From Anaerolineales bacterium (GTDB lineage Bacteria > Chloroflexota > Anaerolineae > 4572-78 > J111), in assembly GCA_020634935.1 (NCBI GenBank), contig JACKAT010000008.1, positions 1-64,000 of the forward strand: DNA of 64,000 bases. Direction: 5' to 3'. The notes beneath the pieces are model-generated. The model ran no database searches and was not told where the DNA came from. It saw only the letters and a program-made list of their open reading frames with translations. Positions 52,037-61,003 of the stretch are shown here, in pieces. Made by a program: the position numbers and the translations under genes. The first letter of the stretch is position 1; each line of letters opens with the position of its first letter.

Positions 52037-52123
52037 TCACCTCTTAACCCCGATTCGTTTTTGAGCAAATATGGTAAAGAATTAAAACTTAAAATCTGCC
52101 TCCGACAAGTGACCAGGCTAAAA

Positions 52124-52192
52124 ACTAGTCAGTTGTTCAGGACACAATCTCCCCAAATGTCTAGCGTATTTGGGGAGGTTTTGTTTTATATT
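52124..52192 (+). promoter_or_regulatory. Shared promoter-like module, copy 1 (before cNMP-binding gene)
   Basis: ACTAGTC at 52124-52130; 27 bp from its first base begins CCCCAAATGTCTAG (52151-52164); 36 bp further begins TATATT (52187-52192). The same three elements at the same distances occur at 56845 and 57460. The CCCCAAAT block forms a perfect dyad with ATTTGGGG here. It is 62 bp before ATG 52254. Confidence 0.6.
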
Positions 52193-52253
52193 ATAAACAA
52201 GGGGAAAAGACTTTCCGCCAAACAAACAATGGAGTTTGAAAGGAGTTGGGATC

Positions 52254-52739
52254 ATGACAAACAAGACGGAATTAAGAGCGCTAACCACGCTGCGTTCATT
52301 AGAACTAACCCGTGACATGGAGACCAAACATCTGAAGAAGCTAGCGGCCCTTGCTAGAGAAAAAGATTTTGAGGCCAGCCAGGTCATCTATGAAAAAGGC
52401 AGTTTAGGCCGGGCGCTTTATCTGATTCTAGATGGGGAGATAATTATCGAAACAGAGGTACCGGGGCATGGCCGGGTAGTGATGAACCGGTTAGGACCCG
52501 GGCAATTTTTCGGCTGGTCATCATTATTCCCACTCGAACGTAAAATGGCTTGGACGACAGCGACCAGACCAACCCGGGTGTTGGCGTTTGATGCCAGCCA
52601 GCTACATACCGCCTTCGAAGTCGATCATAACTTTGAGTATGCTATTGTCCGGTGTGCCGGTAAAGATATGGCTGATCGCATCCGCGCTTCTCGCCAGCAG
52701 CTTAACGATATGATCATCAATCCTCATTTGACCTATTAG
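52254..52739 (+). CDS. Cyclic-nucleotide-binding-domain protein, no HTH (1)
   Basis: 161 residues from ATG 52254, with AAGGAG at 52239-52244; an in-frame TTG at 52236 is upstream of that site. The cNMP-binding beta-roll has EKGSLGRALYLILDGEIIIE, MNRLGPGQFFGWSS and a C-helix. The Arg of the usual phosphate-binding cassette (RSA) is not clear, so the ligand may not be cAMP. The DNA-binding helix-turn-helix of CRP is missing, so it is not itself a transcription factor. A related gene follows after 132 bp and a kinase gene next. Confidence 0.85.
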   Translation: MTNKTELRALTTLRSLELTRDMETKHLKKLAALAREKDFEASQVIYEKGSLGRALYLILDGEIIIETEVPGHGRVVMNRLGPGQFFGWSSLFPLERKMAWTTATRPTRVLAFDASQLHTAFEVDHNFEYAIVRCAGKDMADRIRASRQQLNDMIINPHLTY

Positions 52740-52753
52740 TTTAGATACGTTCG

Positions 52754-52856
52754 ATGATTGGTTTGAAAAATGGATAGGTGGCTGGTTGGAAAATGGGTTA
52801 GTTGGAAACATCTTAACCAACCAGCCATCAAACCCACTGACTAGAAGTCCAATCAT
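52754..52856. repeat. Inverted repeat between the two cNMP genes
   Basis: The outer pair ATGATTGG (52754-52761) and CCAATCAT (52849-52856), and the inner pair TGGCTGGTTGG (52779-52789) and CCAACCAGCCA (52817-52827), are perfect complements. No T-run is present. It could fold into a hairpin that separates the expression of the two genes. Confidence 0.6.
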
Positions 52857-52871
52857 TAAAGGAGACCAAAT

Positions 52872-53315
52872 ATGGCTCTACAAGTTGAAGGTCTGGTCAC
52901 AATTCCTTTTACTAAGGGTCTCGAATCGCCCTATCTAGAGTTATTAGCTCAACTTGGTCACGAGGCCCATTTTGATCCGGGTACTTATATTTTAAGAGAA
53001 GGTGAACCGGCCGATCATTTCTACTTGATCCAGCAAGGGCGAGTGGCGCTAGGCACGTTTATTTCAGGCCGCGGATTTACCACCATTCAAACTATCGGGG
53101 ACAATGAGGTGCTAGGCTGGTCGTGGCTTATTCCGCCCCATCAATGGCGCTTCAGTGCCTTGGTAATCCTCCCAACCCAGGTCATTCGCTTTGATGGCCA
53201 ACGTTTGCGAGAAGAATGCGAAGCTGACCACAACTTTGGTTACGCTATCCTTCAACGAATAGCCCTGGTTTTGGGGAAACGCCTTGAAGAAACAAGAAAC
53301 CGCTTGGAATTATGA
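52872..53315 (+). CDS. Cyclic-nucleotide-binding-domain protein, no HTH (2)
   Basis: 147 residues, paralogous to the previous cNMP gene: LREGEPADHFYLIQQGRVALG, TIQTIGDNEVLGWSW and ECEADHNFGYAILQR align with the first protein's blocks. Again there is no HTH and the phosphate-binding Arg is not evident. An AAAGGAGA ribosome site precedes ATG 52872. The kinase gene starts 33 nt after its stop. It may deliver a ligand signal to that kinase. Confidence 0.85.
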   Translation: MALQVEGLVTIPFTKGLESPYLELLAQLGHEAHFDPGTYILREGEPADHFYLIQQGRVALGTFISGRGFTTIQTIGDNEVLGWSWLIPPHQWRFSALVILPTQVIRFDGQRLREECEADHNFGYAILQRIALVLGKRLEETRNRLEL

Positions 53316-53348
53316 CGCTAATTATTAGTCTCGACGGAGTATTGCGGC

Positions 53349-55976
53349 GTGGAAAAATTATCCTTAAACGCTCTCCTAAAAAATCCTAATACGCACTCCA
53401 ACAGCGACGCTCAACTCAAATTTGTGCTGCAATCGATGCCGGTGGCCATTATCATTGCCAACCAGGATGGTCTCATTACTTTTGCCAATAAGAAGTGTGA
53501 AGCTTTATTTGGTTATAACCAAGACGAGTTGATCGATGAGCCGGTTGAGCTACTTGTTCCCGACCGGCTCCGTGGCCGTCACGCTCACCATCGCACCGAT
53601 TACACGCGCGATCCTTATGTCAGAATGATGGGTTCGGGGATGGACTTGGTCGGGCGGCACAAAGACGGGAGTGAAATTCCCATTGAGGTAGGATTAAGCT
53701 TTACCGAGTTTGACGATCGCCAGCAAATTATTGCGTCTATTACCAACATTTCTATCCAAAAGCAGACCAAAGACACGTTAGAACAGCATGTTCAGACTCG
53801 AACCAAACAGTTATCAACGCTTCTGCGCATGTCCCAGAATGTCGCTTCTACCTTGGATTTGGAAACGTTGGTAAATTTGACTCTTGACCAGTTACAAACG
53901 GTCGTTCCCTTCAATGAAGGGGCTGTTTTCATTCAGGAAAATGGGGACTTACGGCTGCTAAGTTATCGAGGCCCCCGATCTCACCAGGATGTGCTTAATC
54001 TCAGGCTGCCAATTGATAAACTTAAAACTAATGGCGACATTTTTAATCTCAAAAAACCGGTCATTATTAAAGATACGCAGACCAACAAAACTTTAGCTTC
54101 AGTTATCAGCCAGATAAGTACCATTGCGGAAAGCAACCTGCTGGAGAATATCCGCTCCTGGGCCTGGATTCCTTTGGTGGCTAAAAAACAAACGATTGGG
54201 GCTTTAGCCTTATGCCATAACCAACCCAATTATTTCTCACAAGAGCAAGTCCAACTGGCCTTTGCCTTTGCCAATCAGGTAGTGGTCGCTATTGAAAACG
54301 CCCAATTATACTCAAGGGTCAAACAACATTCGGGACAGCTTGAATCGATGTTTCTGGTGCATCAAGCAATTACCAGCCGGCTCGACGCTGAAGCCATTTT
54401 GCAGCTCATTGCTGACTCAGCCAGGCGCTTGACCAGCACTCGCTTGAGCGTAGTCTACCTAGTAGATGGTACCGAACTACGAGTCGCCGCTTTTTCCAGT
54501 GAGAGTAACACATCGCTCTATGTGGGCCAGCGTGTTCCTTTTGCCCGATCAGCCATTGGCCAGGTCATTCAAACGGGCCGGCCGCTGTTAATTAGAGATA
54601 TAAAAAATAGTACGTTCGTTGATATCGAACCGATTAGACGTCTGGGCATTTGCTGCTATTTAGTCGTGCCTATGCTGTCTATTTTTGAGTCGATTGGCAT
54701 TATTGCCGTTGGTGATAAGCAACTGGGTGTTTTGGGGCCGCAGGATGAAGAAACATTGATGATGCTGGCCTCCGGCGCCGTAATTGGTTTGGAAAATGCC
54801 CGGCTTTATTACCGCGAGCGAGAACGCCGGCTAGAGGCTGATCAGCGCCGCCGGGTAGCCGAAAGTCTGCGAGATATGCTCACTGTCCTCAACTCCGATC
54901 GGACAGTGGACGAAATTCTTGAATATATTGCCCTGCAAGCCAGCCAGGTGCTCGATGCCCGGGGCAGTGTGGTTTTTCGGCTGCAAGATGAAGCCTTTGC
55001 TATTCAGGCCAGCTACGGCCTGTCGGCCAATAATGCGCTCAAAACTAATGAAGCAATGAATCAGCAAATTATTCGTCATACACTGCTGACGCGCCAACCC
55101 GTTGTACTGTCAAATCTTAATGACCCTACCAGTGACTCTGAAGATTTGTTATCAAATGAAAAGATGCAACTGTTATTAGTTAACGGTTTCCGGGCAGTGC
55201 TAGCCGTTCCTCTAATTGTTAAAGAAGAAGTCTATGGCAGCTTGGCCCTATATTACAATGAACCCCGAGATTTCTCCACAGATGAGATCGATTTAGCCAT
55301 CACCTTTTGTGATCAAGCCGCGCTGGCGATTGAAAATGCGCGGCTGCAAATTCAAGCGGAAGAAGCGGCGGTAGCGGCGGAACGACATCGGCTGGCGCGT
55401 GATCTGCACGACGCCGTAACCCAATCCCTTTTCTCGGCCAGCCTAATTGCCGATATTATGCCCCGGCTATGGGACCGCGATCAAGACGAAGCCCGGCGGC
55501 GGTTGGCCGAACTTCGGCAATTGACCAGAGGCGCTATGGCCGAAATGCGTACGCTACTGCTTGAACTCCGGCCAGCAGCCCTCACCGAAGGTCGCCTAAG
55601 TGAAGTGTTACGCCATCTTACCGAAGCCATCAACAGCCGCACCCAAACAGCCATTACACTCAAGGTTGACGGAGAATATGGCCTGCCGCCTGATGTCCAA
55701 GTGGGGCTGTATCGCATTACGCAAGAGGCTTTAAATAATATAGTTAAACATTCCAGAGCTGAATCGGCCATCGTTAGTTTAACATTTGAGCCTGAGCAGC
55801 TTAAGCTCTGTATTGAAGATAACGGACGGGGATTTGAGACAAGCGGTATCTCATCGGAGCATTTAGGTGTGGGCATTATGCGCGAGCGGGCTGACAATAT
55901 CGGCGCCTCTTTTAAAATACATAGCCAGCTCGGCAGTGGTACCCGCATCAATGTGGCCTGGCCAGCGCTTCCCTAA
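53349..55976 (+). CDS. PAS-GAF-GAF-GAF NarL-type histidine kinase
   Basis: 875 residues from GTG 53349, GGAG 9 nt upstream. A PAS domain lies at about 24-135 (SMPVAIIIANQDGLITFANKKCEALFGY), then a short coiled coil and three GAF domains (about 160-325, 340-500, 515-670). HisKA_3 has phospho-His687 (RLARDLHDAVTQSLFSAS). HATPase_c has RITQEALNNIVKHS and DNGRGF. There are no membrane helices, so it is a cytoplasmic sensor of small molecules or redox. The LuxR regulator 88 bp downstream is the probable partner. Confidence 0.95.
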   Translation: MEKLSLNALLKNPNTHSNSDAQLKFVLQSMPVAIIIANQDGLITFANKKCEALFGYNQDELIDEPVELLVPDRLRGRHAHHRTDYTRDPYVRMMGSGMDLVGRHKDGSEIPIEVGLSFTEFDDRQQIIASITNISIQKQTKDTLEQHVQTRTKQLSTLLRMSQNVASTLDLETLVNLTLDQLQTVVPFNEGAVFIQENGDLRLLSYRGPRSHQDVLNLRLPIDKLKTNGDIFNLKKPVIIKDTQTNKTLASVISQISTIAESNLLENIRSWAWIPLVAKKQTIGALALCHNQPNYFSQEQVQLAFAFANQVVVAIENAQLYSRVKQHSGQLESMFLVHQAITSRLDAEAILQLIADSARRLTSTRLSVVYLVDGTELRVAAFSSESNTSLYVGQRVPFARSAIGQVIQTGRPLLIRDIKNSTFVDIEPIRRLGICCYLVVPMLSIFESIGIIAVGDKQLGVLGPQDEETLMMLASGAVIGLENARLYYRERERRLEADQRRRVAESLRDMLTVLNSDRTVDEILEYIALQASQVLDARGSVVFRLQDEAFAIQASYGLSANNALKTNEAMNQQIIRHTLLTRQPVVLSNLNDPTSDSEDLLSNEKMQLLLVNGFRAVLAVPLIVKEEVYGSLALYYNEPRDFSTDEIDLAITFCDQAALAIENARLQIQAEEAAVAAERHRLARDLHDAVTQSLFSASLIADIMPRLWDRDQDEARRRLAELRQLTRGAMAEMRTLLLELRPAALTEGRLSEVLRHLTEAINSRTQTAITLKVDGEYGLPPDVQVGLYRITQEALNNIVKHSRAESAIVSLTFEPEQLKLCIEDNGRGFETSGISSEHLGVGIMRERADNIGASFKIHSQLGSGTRINVAWPALP

Positions 55977-56064
55977 TCATCACACCGCAGAACAGGGGTT
56001 GGGGATTTTCTAGGTATATGTCTTAACTGCCGGTTCTGTCATAACTTTCCTGAAAGGAACAAAA

Positions 56065-56718
56065 ATGAACAAAGTCAATGACACCCTAAAAGTTATAAAA
56101 GTGATTATCGTCGATGATCACGCCATGGTCCGAACCGGTTTGACCGCTTTTCTAAAAATATTTGACGATATGGAACTAATCGGTGAGGCTAGCAGTGGTA
56201 GCGAAGCCATAGAATTGTGTACTCAGCTAGAGCCGGATGTAATCTTAATGGATATGGTCATGCCGGAAATGGATGGACCAACCGCCATCAAGGCTATCCT
56301 AAAGCGCTTCTCCCACATCCATATCATCGCCCTGACTAGTTTTCGCGAACAGGATTTGGTTCAAAGAGCTTTAGAGGCCGGCGCTACCAGTTATCTGCTC
56401 AAAGATGTTTCGGCCGATGAACTGGCCGATGCCATTCGCTTGGCCGCAGCCGGTCGCTCCACGTTGGCTCCAGAAGCCGCTCAAGTGCTGCTGCATGCCG
56501 CCACCCATCCACGCAATGTCGGTTTGGATTTAACTGACCGAGAGCGACAAGTTTTACCGCTGCTGGTCAAAGGCTTAAACAATGGGGAAATTGCCCGTAA
56601 AATGATGATCAGCCAATCAACGGTTCGATTTCACGTTAGCAATATTCTGTCTAAATTGGGCGCTCACAGCCGAACTGAGGCAGCGGCCTTGGCCATAAAA
56701 TATAATTTGGTTACTTAG
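56065..56718 (+). CDS. NarL/LuxR-family response regulator
   Basis: 217 residues. The receiver has IIVDDHAMVRTGL, phospho-Asp in VILMDMVMPEMDGP, Thr in IIALTSF and Lys in YLLKDVSADEL. The LuxR helix-turn-helix is at about 150-212 (LTDRERQVLPLLVKGLNNGEIARKMMISQSTVRFHVSNILSKLG). It is preceded by a GAAAGGAAC ribosome site and follows the PAS-GAF3 kinase, its likely partner. Confidence 0.95.
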   Translation: MNKVNDTLKVIKVIIVDDHAMVRTGLTAFLKIFDDMELIGEASSGSEAIELCTQLEPDVILMDMVMPEMDGPTAIKAILKRFSHIHIIALTSFREQDLVQRALEAGATSYLLKDVSADELADAIRLAAAGRSTLAPEAAQVLLHAATHPRNVGLDLTDRERQVLPLLVKGLNNGEIARKMMISQSTVRFHVSNILSKLGAHSRTEAAALAIKYNLVT

Positions 56719-56844
56719 CCGGTATCGGCGGCCCTTTCATCGACTATACATTTGCGGCGGAGTTGGCGGATCATTTCGATTTTTCGATCAAAGCGATCCG
56801 CCCCAAGTATCACTCATTACCTGGTCATTTAACTACCTTCTAGA

Positions 56845-56913
56845 ACTAATCAACGATCTAGGATCTAAACTACCCAAATGCCTAGTGTTTTTAGTAAGCT
56901 TTTAGCCTACACT
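56845..56913 (+). promoter_or_regulatory. Shared promoter-like module, copy 2 (before receiver gene)
   Basis: ACTAATC at 56845-56851, ACCCAAATGCCTAG at 56872-56885 and TACACT at 56908-56913, at the same distances (27 and 36 bp) as in copies 1 and 3. It lies 31 bp before ATG 56944. Confidence 0.5.
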
Positions 56914-56943
56914 TAAAACGCAGGAAAAAATCAATCTAAGAGT

Positions 56944-57327
56944 ATGGATCAAGTGCGTGTAATTTTAGCCGATGATAAAAGTCAAGTGCGCGATGCACTG
57001 CATATATTGCTAGACCAGGAACTTGACATGCTGGTGGTCGGTGAAGCCAGCGACGCCGAGAGTCTAATGGCCCAAACTCAAACGAGTTTGCCTGATCTGG
57101 TCTTAGTTGACTGGGAACTGCCGGGGTTTTCTCAAACCGATTCGCTATCCAGCCTTAAGGTCACCTGTCCTAATCTACAAGTAATTGCCCTAAGCGATTG
57201 GCCGGGTGGACAGCGCCAGGCGTTGTCCGCCGGAGCCGACGCCTTTGTCAGCAAGGTCGATTCTCCTGACCGGTTACTGGATGCCCTGCACGCGATGGAT
57301 ACCAAAATCCGAAATATCATCAGTTAA
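56944..57327 (+). CDS. Single-domain response regulator (receiver)
   Basis: 127 residues. ILADDKSQVRD gives the acidic pair, LVLVDWELPGFSQTD the phospho-Asp, IALSDW the Ser and FVSKVDSPDRL the Lys. There is no output domain. It has its own copy of the shared promoter-like module and is followed by a terminator, so it is a one-gene transcript between two kinase systems. Confidence 0.87.
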   Translation: MDQVRVILADDKSQVRDALHILLDQELDMLVVGEASDAESLMAQTQTSLPDLVLVDWELPGFSQTDSLSSLKVTCPNLQVIALSDWPGGQRQALSAGADAFVSKVDSPDRLLDALHAMDTKIRNIIS

Positions 57328-57390
57328 GTCGAAGATGAGTAACCTCCCCCTCTGTAACAGATAGCTCTCACTTTTTTCCCATTCTCCTGA

Positions 57391-57438
57391 AAAACGCACC
57401 GCTCGTGTTGCCAGCTTTACGAGAGGTGTGTTTTTATT
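57391..57438 (+). terminator. Intrinsic terminator after the receiver gene
   Basis: ACGCACC-G-CTCGT pairs with ACGAG-A-GGTGTGT around a 12-nt loop and is followed by TTTTTATT. It lies 64 bp after the receiver stop. Confidence 0.8.
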
Positions 57439-57459
57439 ATATCGTGATTATTTTCACAC

Positions 57460-57528
57460 ACTAGTCGGTCAACTAGGGTAAATACTCCCCAATTGTCTGG
57501 GGTACATGGCTAGGTTTTATTTTATACT
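57460..57528 (+). promoter_or_regulatory. Shared promoter-like module, copy 3 (before PAS kinase gene)
   Basis: ACTAGTC at 57460-57466, CCCCAATTGTCTGG at 57487-57500 and TATACT at 57523-57528. Distances are the same as in copy 1, which also shares AGGTTTTRTTTTATA just before and across the -10-like hexamer. It lies directly after a terminator and 85 bp before GTG 57613. Confidence 0.6.
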
Positions 57529-57612
57529 GGGAAGATAGAGGGGAGGAAAAAGTTCGTAGCGTTGGTATTTTGATTAACAATTACAACAAAGCGGCTTCAA
57601 AGAGGTAGCCCT

Positions 57613-59658
57613 GTGGTGAAACGAGTCACAGCTTTACTGAAATCACTTCACCGTTTTTTCAGTAAATTTAAAGCAAAACCGGTCTCAGTGGGTAATAAAT
57701 ATTCACAGACAGGTCAGCAAAATCAAGAATTACATGCTCATATTCAAAATCTTGAAATACTTCTGGAAAAAATACGCCAATCAGAAGAACGCTATCGGCT
57801 GCTTCTTGAATTATGTACCGATTATGCTTACGCTCTTCGAATAGAACCGGAAAAGAAAATTCGTTTGGAATGGGCTACTGACTCGATCAATCAAGTTACC
57901 GATTTTTTGTCTAATGATATAAACGGCAACGGCGATTTATCTTATTTTATTATTCACCCCGAAGACAAGACATTGGCCAAACGTCGAATGGAATCGCTTC
58001 TTACCGGCCAGAAGGATATCTGTGAGTTTAGGCTAATCGATGAAAATGAGGGAGTTCGTTGGTTCCGCGATATTGGCTGCCCCATTTGGGATAGTACTCG
58101 CCAGGAGATTGTTCAAATTTATGGAGTAGCTCAAGATATCACCAAACATAAATCCTTTGAAGATAAATTACTCAATGAACGCGATCTGCTGCGAACGTTG
58201 GTGGACCATTTGCCCGATGATATCTACGTCAAAGATACCCAGAGCCGATATCTGCTGGTTAATGAACCACTTAGACGCCATCTGGAGGCGGCAACGGCCC
58301 AAGATGTTCTCGGCAAGACGGATTTCGATTTCAAAGCGTTAAAATCGGCCCAACGCTCTTTTGAGGATGAACAAGCGCTGCTTCAGTCAGGACAACCGCT
58401 GATTAGTCATATTGAACCTCTAACCGACCACATAAATGGAAACCAAAAGTGGGTTTTAACCACCAAGATTCCCATACGTGACACTCGTGGCCAGGTTATT
58501 GGTCTAGTGGGGATGAGCCGCGACATTACTCATCTAAAAATGGCTGAAGACGCACTTCGACGAGGACGTGATTTTGCCGAAGGAATTATTGACACGGCTC
58601 AGGTGATTATTTTGGTTTTGGGCACAAAAGGGCATATTATCCGCTTTAATCATTATCTAGAAGAGATATCAGGTTATACCCTAGATGAAGTCCAGGGCAA
58701 AAATTGGTTTACAACGTTCATACCGCCGGAAGAATGGGCTCGGACCCGATCGCTTTTCTCGCAGGCCATTAATGATGTGCAGACTCAAGGTGTCATCAGC
58801 CCGATTATCACCAAACGGGGCGATATTCGCGAAATTGAATGGTATGATAAAACCTTAAAAGATCACAACAATAATACCATTGGGTTGTTGGCTATCGGCC
58901 AGGATATTACTGACCGAAGGCGATTTGAACAAGAGCGGAATCAGCTTTTTGAAGCCGTCAGAAAACAGGGCGAGCAGCTCAGGGCGTTGACCCAGCAACT
59001 GTCCAAAACACAAGAAGTGGAAAGAAAAGCGCTTACCCGAGAATTACACGATCAAATCGGCCAAAATTTGACGGCTTTAGACCTTAATCTAAACATTATT
59101 CAAACGCAGCTCGCAATAAATTCAGGTCAAGCCAATGAAATCATCTGGTCTCGAATAAAGGACACGCTAGAGATCATTTCACAAACCGGCGACCGCATTC
59201 GCGATGTTATGACTCACTTACGCCCACAGATTCTCGATGATTTCGGGCTAATTGCGGCTTTGCGATGGTATACTGATTTGTTTGCTTCTCGAGTCGACTT
59301 TTCGGTTAGATTACAGGCGGAAGAACTGAATATAAAGTTAGCGGCACCGGTTGAAGACACGTTATTTCGTATTACTCAGGAAGCGTTAACCAATGCGGCC
59401 AAACATGCTCAACCTAATCTGGTCACGTTAAGTATTAACAGCTATAATGACAAGGTTTATTTAATCATTAGCGATGACGGAGTTGGCTTCGAATTAGCCG
59501 ATCAAGCGGTTCCCATCGAAAAGCGCCATTGGGGCTTGATTACTATGGCCGAACGGGCGGCCGCTATCGGCGGCTATTGTCGGGTCGAATCGCAGCCGGG
59601 TAAGGGCACTCGCGTTATTGTGGAGGTACCTCATCTTGATCACGATCATATTAGCTGA
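57613..59658 (+). CDS. Triple-PAS NarL-type histidine kinase
   Basis: 681 residues from GTG 57613 (AGAGG 7 nt upstream). Three PAS domains follow a short basic N-terminus and coiled coil: about 55-180, 190-315 (DDIYVKDTQSRYLLVNEPLRRHL) and 325-450 (VLGTKGHIIRFNHYLEEISGY). PAS1 and PAS2 end in PAC-type GVAQDIT/GMSRDIT motifs. HisKA_3 has phospho-His479 (ALTRELHDQIGQNLTALDLN), and HATPase_c has RITQEALTNAAKHA and SDDGVGF. No membrane helices. The LuxR regulator overlaps its end by 23 nt. Confidence 0.95.
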   Translation: MVKRVTALLKSLHRFFSKFKAKPVSVGNKYSQTGQQNQELHAHIQNLEILLEKIRQSEERYRLLLELCTDYAYALRIEPEKKIRLEWATDSINQVTDFLSNDINGNGDLSYFIIHPEDKTLAKRRMESLLTGQKDICEFRLIDENEGVRWFRDIGCPIWDSTRQEIVQIYGVAQDITKHKSFEDKLLNERDLLRTLVDHLPDDIYVKDTQSRYLLVNEPLRRHLEAATAQDVLGKTDFDFKALKSAQRSFEDEQALLQSGQPLISHIEPLTDHINGNQKWVLTTKIPIRDTRGQVIGLVGMSRDITHLKMAEDALRRGRDFAEGIIDTAQVIILVLGTKGHIIRFNHYLEEISGYTLDEVQGKNWFTTFIPPEEWARTRSLFSQAINDVQTQGVISPIITKRGDIREIEWYDKTLKDHNNNTIGLLAIGQDITDRRRFEQERNQLFEAVRKQGEQLRALTQQLSKTQEVERKALTRELHDQIGQNLTALDLNLNIIQTQLAINSGQANEIIWSRIKDTLEIISQTGDRIRDVMTHLRPQILDDFGLIAALRWYTDLFASRVDFSVRLQAEELNIKLAAPVEDTLFRITQEALTNAAKHAQPNLVTLSINSYNDKVYLIISDDGVGFELADQAVPIEKRHWGLITMAERAAAIGGYCRVESQPGKGTRVIVEVPHLDHDHIS

Positions 59659-60286
59659 TGACCATGCCATTGTCCGCGATGGATTACGCTCGCTGCTGGA
59701 GGCCCATTCCGAATTAAAAGTTATTGGCGACGCCGCTAATGGGCGCGATGCCTTGCAGTTACTCAGTCATAGCTGCCCTGATATCGCTATTCTAGATATC
59801 GCCATGCCTGAAATGAACGGGATTGAGGCCACCCGACAAATTAATGATATTTGCCCCAAAACCCAAGTGATCATCCTCTCCATGCATGCCACCAGCAAGC
59901 ATGTTTATCGTGCGCTACAAGCCGGTGCTCGTGGCTATCTGTTAAAGGCCTCGGCTGGCTTTGAGGTGGTTGATGCCATCCATGCCGTGTTTGAGGGCCG
60001 ACGATACCTAAGCCAAAAAATATCGGATATTATTATCGAGGACTATATCACCCAACGTGAGATTGAAGAAGCCGAAAATCCCCTTGATCGGCTTAGCGCT
60101 CGTGAGCGAGAAATTCTTCAACTTGTAGTGGAAGGTAAATCCAGTTCTGACATCGCTCAGATACTGTCTCTGTCATCAAGTACCGTGGATACCTACCGCA
60201 GCCGCCTGATGCAAAAATTAGCTATTAATGATATCCCCACTCTGGTGAAGTTTGCCATCCGCCACGGCATTACTTCGCTTGAATAA
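59636..60286 (+). CDS. NarL/LuxR-family response regulator (partner of PAS kinase)
   Basis: 216 residues from TTG 59636, chosen for GGAGGT at 59622-59627, 8 nt upstream; the protein then opens MITIILADDHAIVRDGL. An in-frame TTG at 59618 precedes that site. The receiver has phospho-Asp in IAILDIAMPEMNG, Ser in IILSMHA and Lys in YLLKASAGFE. The LuxR helix-turn-helix (LSAREREILQLVVEGKSSSDIAQILSLSSSTVDTYRSRL) is at about 150-212. The 23-nt overlap with the kinase indicates coupled translation. Confidence 0.94.
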   Translation: MITIILADDHAIVRDGLRSLLEAHSELKVIGDAANGRDALQLLSHSCPDIAILDIAMPEMNGIEATRQINDICPKTQVIILSMHATSKHVYRALQAGARGYLLKASAGFEVVDAIHAVFEGRRYLSQKISDIIIEDYITQREIEEAENPLDRLSAREREILQLVVEGKSSSDIAQILSLSSSTVDTYRSRLMQKLAINDIPTLVKFAIRHGITSLE

Positions 60287-60358
60287 CCCCTTATTTATAG
60301 TTATCAAGTTTTCCCGACACTAGCTATCAAAGTTATTCTACAGACAAGACCATCAATT

Positions 60359-60378
60359 TCTAGTACAATGATACTAGA
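60359..60378. promoter_or_regulatory. Operator-like dyad
   Basis: TCTAGTA and TACTAGA are perfect 7-bp complements with a 6-bp centre. It is in the 295-bp gap before the receiver gene at 60582. A diverged copy of the shared module may overlap it (ACTAGC at 60319, TCAATTTCTAG at 60353-60363), but spacing is not exact. Confidence 0.4.
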
Positions 60379-60451
60379 GATTGTGTACATCTGTATTGCC
60401 GAATTTTTACCAGGTTAATACAGTGAGGGGAGGCAACCAGTACAATAAGTT

Positions 60452-60517
60452 AGGCCATCTTTCCTGAAATTATTTATTCGTCAAGAACATAAGTTCCGGA
60501 AAATGGCCTTCTTTTTG
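60452..60517 (+). terminator. Hairpin with T-run upstream of receiver gene
   Basis: AGGCCATCTTTCC (60452-60464) pairs with GGAAAATGGCCT (60498-60509, one-base bulge) around a 33-nt loop and is followed by TCTTTTTG. It lies 65 bp before ATG 60582, so it may be a leader attenuator rather than a terminator of the distant upstream gene. Confidence 0.55.
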
Positions 60518-60581
60518 TCCTCGCCGAAAGCTAGTTGAGCCAAATCAGTTGTAACGCACTTTTCCAGATAATGAGGCTTCT

Positions 60582-60956
60582 ATGCCAGCTACTATCCTTA
60601 TTATTGAGGATCACCTTCATTTAAGCGTAACGCTCAAAAGGTGGCTAGAGACAAAGTTTCCCGGTTGTCACGTTGTCGAAGCTACTCACGGCAAAGAGGC
60701 CATTGCGTTGGCTCAGCACACTGAGCCACATGTCATCATCGTCGATATCGGCCCATTAGGAGCTGATGGCCCTCGGCTTGTTGAACTCTTAAAGGGGTTT
60801 TTGCCCGCCATCCCGATTGTGGCGTTGGCCAATTACGATAGTGAAACAAGCCGAACATGTGTGATCGGGTGTGGCGCAAGCGCCTATATCGAAAAAAATA
60901 CGATAACGGCCAAACTACAACCCACCGTAGCCCGACTATTGTCTGCGGCGGTATAA
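60582..60956 (+). CDS. Single-domain response regulator (receiver)
   Basis: 124 residues. Acidic pair in IIEDHLHLS, phospho-Asp in VIIVDIGPLGADG, Ala/Thr position in IVALANYD and Lys in YIEKNTIT. There is no output domain. It may share a transcript with the pseudo-receiver that starts 47 nt downstream. Confidence 0.85.
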   Translation: MPATILIIEDHLHLSVTLKRWLETKFPGCHVVEATHGKEAIALAQHTEPHVIIVDIGPLGADGPRLVELLKGFLPAIPIVALANYDSETSRTCVIGCGASAYIEKNTITAKLQPTVARLLSAAV

Positions 60957-61003
60957 ATTTTAATATTAGATACTTATGTGACTTCAGAGAGGAGGCAAGT
61001 TAT

